From positions 682 through 64,681 of the forward strand of contig DLRK01000014.1 in NCBI GenBank assembly GCA_002501065.1: a stretch of 64,000 nucleotides of DNA, read 5' to 3'. Within the stretch, counting starts at the first letter, position 1. Each line of letters begins with the position of its first letter. The notes beneath the pieces are model-generated. The model saw nothing but the letters and a program-made list of their open reading frames with translations, did not search any database and was not told where the DNA came from. Position numbers and translations under genes: made by a program. The stretch comes from Akkermansiaceae bacterium UBA7890 (GTDB lineage Bacteria > Verrucomicrobiota > Verrucomicrobiia > Verrucomicrobiales > Akkermansiaceae). Of the stretch, positions 1 through 8,115 are shown in pieces.

Positions 1-352
1 GACCGTGATGGAAAGAGCGCACCAGCGTTTGGCCAGGGTGTGGTTCGAGGTGCGCGACAAGAAAATCGACCAGGATGGAGATCGCGACAAGGAGAAGGAA
101 GCGCGCGTCCCGGGTGCCATAGAAGATGTGGCTTGCCGCCAGCAACATGCGATTCTGGCCGCGGTGGGGTAACAGGCGGGAGAGGCCGATGACCACCGGG
201 AAGAAGAGCCAGAAGAGGCAGCTGTTGAACGCCAACGTGGCAGATCCCAGGGGTGGAGTGCGAAACTCCAAATCCTGAATTGGCGGAAGCAGTGACTCAC
301 CCCGTGCGGGGCCGCATATTTCCTTCCCTTTCCGGATGACATGAGCATGCAT
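1..352 (-). CDS. MBOAT-family O-acyltransferase (AlgI-like), 5' part only, probable frameshift
   Basis: The minus strand reads into the start of a membrane-bound O-acyltransferase of the AlgI type, which moves acyl groups onto exported polysaccharides. From about 229 downward the translation has the family's N-terminal pattern: FNSCLFWLFFPVV, then an NRMLLAASHIFYG block, then a second hydrophobic segment ending DFLVA. The homologous part begins right after a TTG at 235, a good start candidate because AlgI proteins usually begin just before 'FNS'; the frame stays open upstream to an ATG at 352. Near 50-60 the frame stops looking like the family, while the neighbouring frame gives TLAKRWCALSITV, which fits the next AlgI segment. 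One base therefore seems gained or lost, by a real mutation or a sequencing error. The rest of the gene lies beyond the window. Confidence 0.6.
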   Translation of the reverse strand, partial: MHAHVIRKGKEICGPARGESLLPPIQDLEFRTPPLGSATLAFNSCLFWLFFPVVIGLSRLLPHRGQNRMLLAASHIFYGTRDARFLLLVAISILVDFLVAHLEPHPGQTLVRSFHHG

Positions 353-509
353 GAAATACGTTGGTGTCGAGTGATCCATGCTTTTTGCCTTGGGAAAGCG
401 CAGGAGACGCCCAAGTGAACAGAGAGACTACACGGAATATTTGACAAGAAATGAAATCCCGTCAGGATGACCAACGCTCAAGTTGCGAACCTAAACCTAT
501 AAGAAAATT

Positions 510-878
510 ATGAAGATTATTTCCCTTATTGCCTGTGCGCTCATGCTGGCGCTTTCCTCGGCTTTCGCCGGTCCTGTGAACAAGAACTGCCCGGTAAGCG
601 GCAAGGAAGTGGACGGCTCAAAGTGCGTAAAATACACGGTGCCTTTCTGCTGTGAGAAGTGTGTTGCAAAGTATGAGAAGGATCCCGCCAGCCATCTCGC
701 GGCAGTAGCAGAAGGCGAAAAAGGCAAATGCATATTCAGCGGCAAGGACTGCAAGGCAGTCGTCAATATCCAGATAGCGGTCTGTTGTGCCAAGTGCGAG
801 AAGAAGGTCAAGGCCGCTCCCCAGAAGTGTATCGCCAAGATCGCGAAAACCAAGAAGTCCGAGAAGAAGGGCTCCTGA
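510..878 (+). CDS. Small secreted YHS-like, cysteine-rich putative metal-binding protein
   Basis: This 122-residue protein has a clear signal peptide (MKIISLIACALMLALSSAFA) and two copies of a YHS/TRASH-like cysteine pattern. The first is CPVSGKEVDG followed by FCCEKCVAKYEKDP; the second is CIFSGKDCK followed by VCCAKCEKKVKAAP. The C terminus is lysine-rich. Secreted single or tandem YHS-like domains with CPVSGK and FCCxKC are common in Verrucomicrobia and Planctomycetes and are thought to bind metal ions in the periplasm. The substrate is unknown. The gene stands alone: the MBOAT gene upstream is divergent and a strong terminator follows at once. The domain call is good; a metal-binding role is inferred from the cysteine pattern only. 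Confidence 0.8.
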   Translation: MKIISLIACALMLALSSAFAGPVNKNCPVSGKEVDGSKCVKYTVPFCCEKCVAKYEKDPASHLAAVAEGEKGKCIFSGKDCKAVVNIQIAVCCAKCEKKVKAAPQKCIAKIAKTKKSEKKGS

Positions 879-903
879 TTTCAACCACGGAACTGATTTC
901 CAG

Positions 904-937
904 ACTCCCCGGTCGCATGCGACCGGGGAGTTTTTTT
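904..937 (+). terminator. Rho-independent terminator after the YHS-like gene
   Basis: A perfect 13-bp inverted repeat (arms 904-916 and 919-931, GC-rich, closing on GCATGC) is followed directly by a run of seven T. It starts 25 bases after the stop codon. This is the clearest intrinsic terminator in the window. The stretch from 938 to the next start at 1230 shows no further gene. Confidence 0.92.
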
Positions 938-1229
938 GTGGGTGACCTGGTGATTATCTGCAGGAGATGTCGGTGATCGGCAGACAGCAGAATGGTCGAG
1001 TCACCTGGCTGGGGTGAAGTCGGGAGTCGTTGGTTGACAGGTTGTTGCCCGAATCTTGCGGAGAATAGACTGTCCGTGCGTATTTTTCTTGGAACGGATC
1101 TGTCGCCATCGGTTCCTCGCCCATGACATTAGCCCAGGGGCATCGGGGTGTGGCGAGGATGCGGCAGCGGGTGATCGGGCGATGGGAGAAGTTTACAAGG
1201 CCGGCTGGATCTGGAAGGTTGTGAGAGCG

Positions 1230-2312
1230 ATGAAACGTCTTGTTGCCATCACCTTCCTGGCCGCGCTCCCTGCCACCATCATGAATGCCGGGGAGGTTCC
1301 GGCGGTGGCCGTGCCCGGAACGGGCGCGCTCCTCTCCGCGGAACTCATCTACCCGCTGGATGACCCACCCACCCCGCAATGCCATGCCTCCACTATCGCG
1401 GAGACCGGGAGCGGCCTGGTGGCGGCTTGGTTCGGTGGCAGGCACGAGAAGAATACGGATGTCGGAATCTGGGTCTCGCGTAACGAGGGAAAGGGCTGGG
1501 GCAGGCCGGTCAAGGTGGCCAGCGGAGCGGAGGGATTGGACAGGGAATACCCCTGTTGGAATCCGGTCCTTTTCAAGGTGCGGGCCCCGGGGGAAAGCCC
1601 GCTTCTCCTCTTCTACAAGGTGGGGCCCAGCCCGAGTCGCTGGTGGGGGGTGATGATGAGCTCGCGTGATGACGGAAAGACGTGGGAGAATCGCCGCAAA
1701 CTGGGGAAGGATCCCAAGGTCGGGCACCTGCTGGGTCCGGTGAAGAACAAGCCGATCCAGTTGCCGGATGGATCGATTCTGTGCGGGAGCAGTTCGGAGC
1801 ATGATGGCTGGCGGGTGCACTTTGAGCGCACCAGGGATCTGGGCAGGACCTGGGAAGTGATCGGTCCCATCAATGATGGCAGGGAGTTTGGCGCCATCCA
1901 GCCCAGTGTCCTCACCCATGGGGACGGGCGGCTGCAGATCCTGTGCCGGAGCCGGCAGGGGATGGTCACCCAAAGCTGGTCCAGGGACGGGGGGAAGACC
2001 TGGAGCAGGATGAAGGCCACGGGCCTCCCCAATCCCAATGCGGGGACGGACGCGGTAACACTGAAGGATGGCCGGCAATTACTGGTCTACAACCATACCA
2101 CCCGCCGATCGAAGCCGCGGGGACGGGAGATGCTGAACGTGGCTGTTTCAAAGGATGGAGAGCGGTGGGATGTGCTCATGACCCTGGAGAGTAAGAAGGG
2201 GGAACATTCCTATCCCGCCGTGATCCAGGGCAGTGATGGGAGGGTGCACATCACCTACACCTATCTTCGCCAGTCCATAAAGCACGTTGTCGTAGATCCC
2301 GCAAAGTTCTAG
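1230..2312 (+). CDS. Secreted exo-sialidase-family protein (BNR/Asp-box propeller)
   Basis: A 360-residue secreted protein of the sialidase/neuraminidase superfamily, expected to form a six-bladed propeller that removes terminal sugars from glycans. The ATG at 1230 is chosen because it opens a signal peptide (MKRLVAITFLAALPATIMNA); the open frame runs back to 1056 but that extension has no family character. Asp-box motifs are visible as SRDDGKTW, TRDLGRTW and SRDGGKTW, and the N-terminal AWFGG...DVGIWVSR block is typical of predicted neuraminidases in PVC bacteria. It is the first gene of a tight plus-strand run with ThuA, SGNH and a PVC cytochrome. A decayed copy of its C-terminal end lies at 7866-8057. 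The exact sugar substrate cannot be told from sequence. Confidence 0.85.
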   Translation: MKRLVAITFLAALPATIMNAGEVPAVAVPGTGALLSAELIYPLDDPPTPQCHASTIAETGSGLVAAWFGGRHEKNTDVGIWVSRNEGKGWGRPVKVASGAEGLDREYPCWNPVLFKVRAPGESPLLLFYKVGPSPSRWWGVMMSSRDDGKTWENRRKLGKDPKVGHLLGPVKNKPIQLPDGSILCGSSSEHDGWRVHFERTRDLGRTWEVIGPINDGREFGAIQPSVLTHGDGRLQILCRSRQGMVTQSWSRDGGKTWSRMKATGLPNPNAGTDAVTLKDGRQLLVYNHTTRRSKPRGREMLNVAVSKDGERWDVLMTLESKKGEHSYPAVIQGSDGRVHITYTYLRQSIKHVVVDPAKF

Positions 2313-2341
2313 GCCATGGGGCCCTGCTGAAGGAAAGCACC

Positions 2342-3220
2342 ATGACTGTTCTCTACAAGCTTCTCACTGCCGTTCCGGCATGCCTGGCCCTTCTTGCCGG
2401 CATCGTTCCGCTCGGGGCCTCCGAAAAGCCTCATGCGGTAATCGTGGTGGGCACCCTGCATTACTCGCCGGAGTTGTCCATGCCCGCTTTCGCAAAGGAG
2501 CTGGATCGATTCGGTTTCTCCACCACGGTTGTCATGGGGGCGGGTGATCCCGAGAAGAAGACAAGAGATGTCCTGCCGGGAATCGATATCCTGGCGAAGG
2601 CTGACGTGGTGATCTTCTTCATGCGTTTTCTTAAACTTCCTGACTCTGAATGGCAGCCCATTGAGGATTACCTCAAGTCAGGCAAGCCGATCATCGGACT
2701 GCGCACGGCCAATCACTCCTTTAAATACGCGAAAGACCACCCCCGCTTCGCGTGGAATGACGGCTTCGGCCGACGCGCACTGGGAACCCCCTACATTGTC
2801 CATCAGGGAGGCACGACCGAAATCCAGACAGTGCCAAAATACAAATCCCACCCGATCATGAGCAATATCATGAAAACCAGGTGGACCTCACCGGGTACGC
2901 TCTACCTGACTCGTCTGGAAGGCGGTTGTTTGCCGCTGGCAACAGGAACTGGCACAGGAAAAAGCCGTCTGGTGGAAAGGCCGTTCGGCACGATCCAAGT
3001 CAACGAACATGAGGCGGACATCGTGGCATGGGCCTGGGAGAACGAGTGGGGAGGCAGGGTATTCGGCACCACTCTGGGCCATCCCGGTGATTTCGCCGAG
3101 GAGGCATTCACCCGCATGCTGGTAAACGGCATCTGCTGGGCAGTCGACAGGCCCCTGCCCGGGGCTGACGAGAAAATCGCAACCTGGAACATTCAACGAG
3201 CTGACAGGAAGAAAAAATGA
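2342..3220 (+). CDS. Secreted ThuA-like domain protein
   Basis: A 292-residue protein with a signal peptide (LLTAVPACLALLAGIVPLGASE) and a ThuA/trehalose-utilisation-like fold, a class I glutamine-amidotransferase-like domain. Landmarks are HAVIVVGTLHYSP near the N terminus, ADVVIFFMRF, and the LKSGKPIIGLRTANHSF block. The C-terminal part carries GRVFGTTLGHPGDF, where ThuA proteins of PVC bacteria usually have a 'GR.F...GH' motif. Biochemical roles of these secreted ThuA proteins are poorly known; they recur beside PVC-type cytochromes and sugar-processing genes, as here. The stop overlaps the next start in ATGA (3217-3220), implying translational coupling with the SGNH gene. Confidence 0.85.
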   Translation: MTVLYKLLTAVPACLALLAGIVPLGASEKPHAVIVVGTLHYSPELSMPAFAKELDRFGFSTTVVMGAGDPEKKTRDVLPGIDILAKADVVIFFMRFLKLPDSEWQPIEDYLKSGKPIIGLRTANHSFKYAKDHPRFAWNDGFGRRALGTPYIVHQGGTTEIQTVPKYKSHPIMSNIMKTRWTSPGTLYLTRLEGGCLPLATGTGTGKSRLVERPFGTIQVNEHEADIVAWAWENEWGGRVFGTTLGHPGDFAEEAFTRMLVNGICWAVDRPLPGADEKIATWNIQRADRKKK

Positions 3221-4443
3221 GGTGTCCGGGAGCATGTGCCTTGCTTGTTTCGCTGGTGCCGCTTGGCATCAACATCGCTGGTGGCGCGCCAGCCATGCGA
3301 CCGGGTGATCACATCGCCATTATCGGCAACACCTATGCCGATCAGTTGCGCATCCACGGCTACCTGGAAACCCTCCTGCTGCAACGCACTCAGGGAAATC
3401 CGGTATCCATCCGGAATCTGGGATGGGGAGGGGACACCCTCTCAATCCGCGAGCGCCCCACCAGTTTCCCCACCGAAGAGTCAGCCCTTCTTGCCCACAA
3501 GACCGACGTCATCGTCATTTGCTTCGGCATGGGCGAGTCCTACGCCGGCAAGGCGGGGCTGAGTGACTTCCGCAGCCACTTGGAACGCATCATCGCGACC
3601 CACAAGGGGAAGAAGTACAACGGCGAGTCCGCGGTGCGCATCACCCTGGTGTCCCCCATTGCCCATGAGGACCACGGCGAGCTCTCCCGCAACCGCAGGC
3701 AGCGCAACAAGGACCTCGCCGCCTATGTCGGGGCCATGCAACAGGTCGCCTCCGCCGAGGACGTCCCCTTCGTCGACCTCTATGCTCCCACGCTTTACCT
3801 CATGGATGACGAGGGTTCCCCCAAGCTGACCGAGCAGGGCATCCACTTGAATGCCTACGGCTACTGGGCCACCGGCCGGATGGTGGCCGACAAGCTCCTC
3901 CCCGGACAACCCACCTGGTGGTTCAGCGTGGACGCCAAGTCGCGCAAGGCAACTGCCCGGGGAGTCAAGGTCTCGGGGGTCAGGCAGCAGGGCAGGGGAC
4001 TCCGCTTCAGCGTGGAAGAGGGCTCGCCTCCCAGTTTGGCGCCTCCCGCCAAGGGCAGGATCCACGACAACCTCGCCGCCACCCGCGACACCTTGGTCGT
4101 GTCCAATCTCGCCCCCGGCCAGTATCTCCTCACCGTGGATGGACAACCCGTCGTCGAGGGAAGCCACCAACGATGGGCCGAGGGCGTCCCCATTGATTCA
4201 TCGCCCGCCCATCTGCAGCTTGAAGACTATCGTGAAAGGATTAACGACAAGAACCTGCAATTCACCTACAGCTGGAAAGCCCTGAACCAGGTGCACATCG
4301 TTGGTGAACGCAAGGCCTCACCCAGCGGACGCTCCCTGCCCACCGAGATCATCGAGTTCAATGAACTGGCAACCAGGAAGGAAAAAAATCTCGGGATCAC
4401 AATCAAACCCAGGATCAGTGAATGGATCCTGGCGCCGGAATAA
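3217..4443 (+). CDS. Secreted SGNH/GDSL-hydrolase-like protein with altered nucleophile block
   Basis: A 408-residue exported protein of the SGNH hydrolase fold. The first block, normally GDS-containing, reads IAIIGNTYADQ here, so the usual Ser nucleophile position is not obvious. Block II (NLGWGGDTL) and the C-terminal His block (EQGIHLNAYGYW) are recognisable. This altered first block recurs in the PVC subgroup that sits next to PVC cytochromes, so it may be a subfamily trait and not decay. After about residue 240 there is an extra beta-rich region of unknown role. It is coupled to the ThuA gene by ATGA and lies 3 bases before the large cytochrome gene. Hydrolase activity is uncertain because of the missing Ser. 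Confidence 0.8.
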   Translation: MRCPGACALLVSLVPLGINIAGGAPAMRPGDHIAIIGNTYADQLRIHGYLETLLLQRTQGNPVSIRNLGWGGDTLSIRERPTSFPTEESALLAHKTDVIVICFGMGESYAGKAGLSDFRSHLERIIATHKGKKYNGESAVRITLVSPIAHEDHGELSRNRRQRNKDLAAYVGAMQQVASAEDVPFVDLYAPTLYLMDDEGSPKLTEQGIHLNAYGYWATGRMVADKLLPGQPTWWFSVDAKSRKATARGVKVSGVRQQGRGLRFSVEEGSPPSLAPPAKGRIHDNLAATRDTLVVSNLAPGQYLLTVDGQPVVEGSHQRWAEGVPIDSSPAHLQLEDYRERINDKNLQFTYSWKALNQVHIVGERKASPSGRSLPTEIIEFNELATRKEKNLGITIKPRISEWILAPE

Positions 4444-4446
4444 CCC

Positions 4447-7400
4447 ATGCAACGCGGTTTAACTTTTATCAGCCTGGTCTTGTTATCGGCAACTACTGCC
4501 GCGGGACAGAAGGCAGATGGCATCAGTAAGAAGAACCTGGCTAATTCTGACACCAGCCTGATGGGCAACCATGACCCGGGGGTGGAGCAGGCCAACTTCT
4601 CTCTGTTGCCCGGTTACGAGGTCAACCTGTTTGCCGCCGAGCCGATGCTGGCCAACCCGATCCACATGACCTGGGATGCCCGTGGTCGCCTGTGGGTGGC
4701 CTGCTCCTGGGCCTACCCGCAGTTGAAGCCTGGAGACAAGGCCAACGACAAGATAATCATCCTTGAGGACAGCGACAATGACGGCAAAGCCGACAAATCG
4801 ACCGTGTTCGCTGACGGTCTTTACATGCCTACGGGTATCGCGCTGGCAAATGGCGGATGTTACGTCGCCCAGACCCCTGATGTCTTCTTCTTCCGGGATA
4901 CCGACGGGGATGATGTCGCTGACGTGAAGCAACTGCCGTTGACCGGCTTCGGGATCGAGGACAGCCACCACTCCATCAGCGCCTGGCGGCGAGGTCCCGG
5001 AGGATGGCTGTATTTCCAGGAGGGCATCTTCCTGCATTCCCAGGTGGAGACGATCCACGGGGTTGTGCGCAACTACAATGGTGGAGTCTACCAGTTTAAT
5101 CCGCGAACGCAGAAGTTGCGCATGTTTGCCAGGATCGGGGTCGGCAATCCATGGGGGCATGTCTTTGACCGCTGGGGCCAGTCATTCTTTGTCGATAATC
5201 CCCGTATCAGCTACCTCTCGCCCGCCACCGGCAACAGCGGACAGCGCGTCCGCCTGGCGAACTTGATCAGCACCGAGAAGCAGTGCGGAGGTGATATCGC
5301 CTCCGGCAGTCATCTGCCGGAGGAGATACAGGGCCAATTACTGACCTGCCGCTTCAAGAGCAGGGCCATTGTGCGCTACGAGTTCCTGGAGAAGGGGGCC
5401 GGGTTCAGTGCCAATGTCCTGCCACCGCTCATTTCATCACGTCACCCGAACTTCCGTCCCGTGGACTGCAAGGTTGGCCCCGATGGGGCACTTTATGTCG
5501 CGGACTGGTACAACTCGATTATCAACCACGCCAAGCACGACTTCCGTGATCCCCGCCGCGACCATGAACACGGGCGCGTGTGGCGTATCACGGCAAAGGA
5601 CCGCCCCCTGGCCAAGAAACCGAACCTCATCAATGCCGACCTCACGGCACTGCTCAACCACCTGAAGAGCCCTGATCGCTGGACCCGTCACCAGGCCCGT
5701 TCCATACTCAGCGAACGTGACCGCGATAAGGCGGCGGAAGCCCTGGAGAGGTGGGTGAAAGGCCTGGATCCAGGAGACGCGGATCACGACCATCACCTGG
5801 TTGAGGCCATGTGGGCATGCCAGAATATAGAGCGTCCCAGTGAAGAGATCCTGAAGCGCGTTCTTGGCACAGGAAACGGGTGTGCGCGTGCTGCCGGGGC
5901 ACGGATTCTACGCTACTGGCATGATTCCCTGAGTGACCCGGTGGCTTTGATTGCAGAAGCCGCCAGTGACCCATTCCCCCGTGTGCGCATGGAAGCGGTT
6001 CTCTCCGCCGGCTTCGTTCCGCAGGCAAAGGCTTTCACCGCGGCCCTTGCAGCACTTGATCATCCACGCGACCCCTTCATTGACACCGCGCTGCCGCAGA
6101 CGGTCGCCGCCCTTGAATCCTACTGGCGTCCGGCCCTTGACGCCGGCAGATTGGACTTCGCCAAGGAAGCCCATCGCGATTTCGCCGAGCAGCAGGCAGG
6201 CATCGGATTTGAATCCCGCCTGAAATCCTACCTGAACAAGAAATCTCCCGGGATTGCTGAGACCCGCAGGGTCATCGAACGCCTGATCTCCCAGCCCACT
6301 GTCAAGCAAACCAGGATGGTGGTTGATGCGGTCGCCAGAAAGACACCCGGGTCCAATTCCGAGGTGTCACTGATCATGCTCAAGGGTCTTGAACAAATCG
6401 GTCGCCGGGGCGCCTTCTCCCTCGGGCAGCGCATTAATCCTCTGAAGAAGCTGCTGCATCACCCCGACGACTCCGTGGCGGCCGCCGCTGCCGCCAATCT
6501 CGGGGCCTGGCAGCTCAAGGGCTCCGATCCCGATCTCTCCGTTATCCTTCACGACAGCAACCGCGCCACCTCCGTCCGACGTGCCGCCGCCACCTCCCTC
6601 GGGCAACTGCGCGGCCCCGGCATCGTAAAGATCCTGAGGACCCTCGCCTTCGAGGGCGAAACCGCAGAGCGTTATCTCGCGATCTTTGGTCTCGCGGAAA
6701 CTGATATTCACGAGGCCGCCGAGGCCGCCGCCGCGCTGCTCGTTCTGGATCCCGGGCAATCTGACCCGGTCAACCTCGTGCAGGCCTTCACTCGCCGCTC
6801 CGGCGGTGCCACCGCGCTGACCAGGGCTCTCGACAGGGAAAAGCTGCATTCGGGAGTGATCAACAGTCTCTCCGATTATCATCGGAGGACAGGCCAGTTG
6901 CCCAAGGCCCTCGCTGAAATCTTCACCCTCCCCCTTTCCAGGTCCCTGACAGCCCTGCTTATCAAGGAAAACAAAGAAGCACTCGTCTCCGCAGTGGTGA
7001 AATCGGGCAATCCTGTTGAGGGTGAAAAAATATTTCGCCGCAGGGAACTCGCCTGCTTCAGTTGCCATGCCATCGGCCCGGTTGGTTCGCGTATCGGCCC
7101 CAACCTGGTGGCTGCGGGAGCAGCGGCCCAGACCGACTACATTATAGAAGCCATTCTGGAACCGAACAAAACCATCGCCCAGCATTACGAGAACCAGTTG
7201 GTTACCCTCGCAGACGGCACCATCCGGATGGGAGCCATTACCTACAAGGACGAAAAGAGCATCATGATCCGGGACTCAGCCCAGGCGGGCCGGGAGATCA
7301 GGATAGCAACGGACACAATCAGGAAGATCAAGCCCATGCCCTCGCTGATGCCTGCCGGCTTGATCGATCAGTTGCAAACCCGCCAGGAATTTCTCGACCT

Positions 7401-7842
7401 GGCACGATTCGTTTCCCTGCTGGGGCGACCCGGCCCTTATGCCAACAACGAAACTCCCGTCATCCGCAAGTGGCAGATCACCCCGGGAAGTGCCCATAAA
7501 CTGCCTGTCGACAAGGCTTCATGGATGCCGGTTTACAGCATGGTTGACGGTCATCTTTCCGACTCTGATCTCGGTCAGGAGTCGCTGGTCTACGCCCGCG
7601 GCTTCGTGCAGGTACAAGTAGCGGGTCCTGTTGATGTATTGCTCAATGACAGCACAGGTCTCCAGCTCTGGGTTGACGGGCAGAACATCGACAAACTGGA
7701 TGCCCCGCTTGACCTTGCCGAAGGGCGGCACTCCCTGACCTTTGCCATCCAGCGCAAACCGCGCAAAGGGATGGGGCTGCGCGTTGAACTCGCTACCCCG
7801 CCCGACTCCCCGGCCAGGTTCCAGCCGGAGGGGGGGCTTTAA
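4447..7842 (+). CDS. PVC-type heme-binding CxxCH protein (propeller, HEAT repeats, cytochrome c)
   Basis: An 1131-residue exported protein typical of Planctomycetes and Verrucomicrobia. After a signal peptide (MQRGLTFISLVLLSATTAAG) comes a beta-propeller 'membrane-bound dehydrogenase' domain (about residues 45-390, with GYEVNLFAAEPMLANP and VGPDGALYVADWYN), then HEAT-like helical repeats (about 400-800), then a single c-type heme domain with CFSCH at residues 870-874 and SRIGPNLVAAG following. The last 130 residues are beta-rich. Such proteins are thought to oxidise sugars or alcohols in the periplasm and pass electrons to the attached heme; direct evidence is sparse. It starts 3 bases after the SGNH stop and ends the sialidase-ThuA-SGNH-cytochrome operon. 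Confidence 0.9.
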   Translation: MQRGLTFISLVLLSATTAAGQKADGISKKNLANSDTSLMGNHDPGVEQANFSLLPGYEVNLFAAEPMLANPIHMTWDARGRLWVACSWAYPQLKPGDKANDKIIILEDSDNDGKADKSTVFADGLYMPTGIALANGGCYVAQTPDVFFFRDTDGDDVADVKQLPLTGFGIEDSHHSISAWRRGPGGWLYFQEGIFLHSQVETIHGVVRNYNGGVYQFNPRTQKLRMFARIGVGNPWGHVFDRWGQSFFVDNPRISYLSPATGNSGQRVRLANLISTEKQCGGDIASGSHLPEEIQGQLLTCRFKSRAIVRYEFLEKGAGFSANVLPPLISSRHPNFRPVDCKVGPDGALYVADWYNSIINHAKHDFRDPRRDHEHGRVWRITAKDRPLAKKPNLINADLTALLNHLKSPDRWTRHQARSILSERDRDKAAEALERWVKGLDPGDADHDHHLVEAMWACQNIERPSEEILKRVLGTGNGCARAAGARILRYWHDSLSDPVALIAEAASDPFPRVRMEAVLSAGFVPQAKAFTAALAALDHPRDPFIDTALPQTVAALESYWRPALDAGRLDFAKEAHRDFAEQQAGIGFESRLKSYLNKKSPGIAETRRVIERLISQPTVKQTRMVVDAVARKTPGSNSEVSLIMLKGLEQIGRRGAFSLGQRINPLKKLLHHPDDSVAAAAAANLGAWQLKGSDPDLSVILHDSNRATSVRRAAATSLGQLRGPGIVKILRTLAFEGETAERYLAIFGLAETDIHEAAEAAAALLVLDPGQSDPVNLVQAFTRRSGGATALTRALDREKLHSGVINSLSDYHRRTGQLPKALAEIFTLPLSRSLTALLIKENKEALVSAVVKSGNPVEGEKIFRRRELACFSCHAIGPVGSRIGPNLVAAGAAAQTDYIIEAILEPNKTIAQHYENQLVTLADGTIRMGAITYKDEKSIMIRDSAQAGREIRIATDTIRKIKPMPSLMPAGLIDQLQTRQEFLDLARFVSLLGRPGPYANNETPVIRKWQITPGSAHKLPVDKASWMPVYSMVDGHLSDSDLGQESLVYARGFVQVQVAGPVDVLLNDSTGLQLWVDGQNIDKLDAPLDLAEGRHSLTFAIQRKPRKGMGLRVELATPPDSPARFQPEGGL

Positions 7843-7865
7843 TCAATGTCCTGTCTTTTCTTCCT

Positions 7866-8057
7866 GTGACAGAGAACGAAAACCCGGTCCTGGAGGGTAA
7901 AAAGGAGGAACGTTTCCATTCCGCGACGATTCGGGGTAGCGCTGGCAGGAGGCACGTCACCTGCACCTGCCTGCCGCGCTTGGTGAAGCACGCGGTCCTG
8001 GCTCCCGGCCAGGCCGGAGCACCGGACTGGCCGTTCTGCAGGGAGTTGGCAGAGTGA
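7866..8057 (+). pseudogene. Decayed C-terminal fragment of a sialidase-family gene
   Basis: Between the cytochrome and sulfatase genes a short open stretch translates to a segment resembling the last 45 residues of the sialidase at 1230-2312. Here LEGKK, ATIRGSAGRRHVT and LVKHAV stand where the intact gene has LESKK, AVIQGSDGRVHIT and SIKHVV. The DNA lines up too, around 7893-8010 against 2193-2307. There is no upstream sialidase body, no signal peptide and no plausible start, so this looks like the tail of a lost tandem copy. It is not expected to make a functional product. Confidence 0.7.
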
Positions 8058-8115
8058 CGGGGTGGACTCCATTTGACCTTTGACTTTTCAAGTCGGGACT
8101 GGCGTTGTGGACGCC

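Noticed and set aside
1056..1229. N-terminal extension of the sialidase frame
   Set aside because: It precedes a clear signal peptide and has no family similarity; the start at 1230 is preferred.
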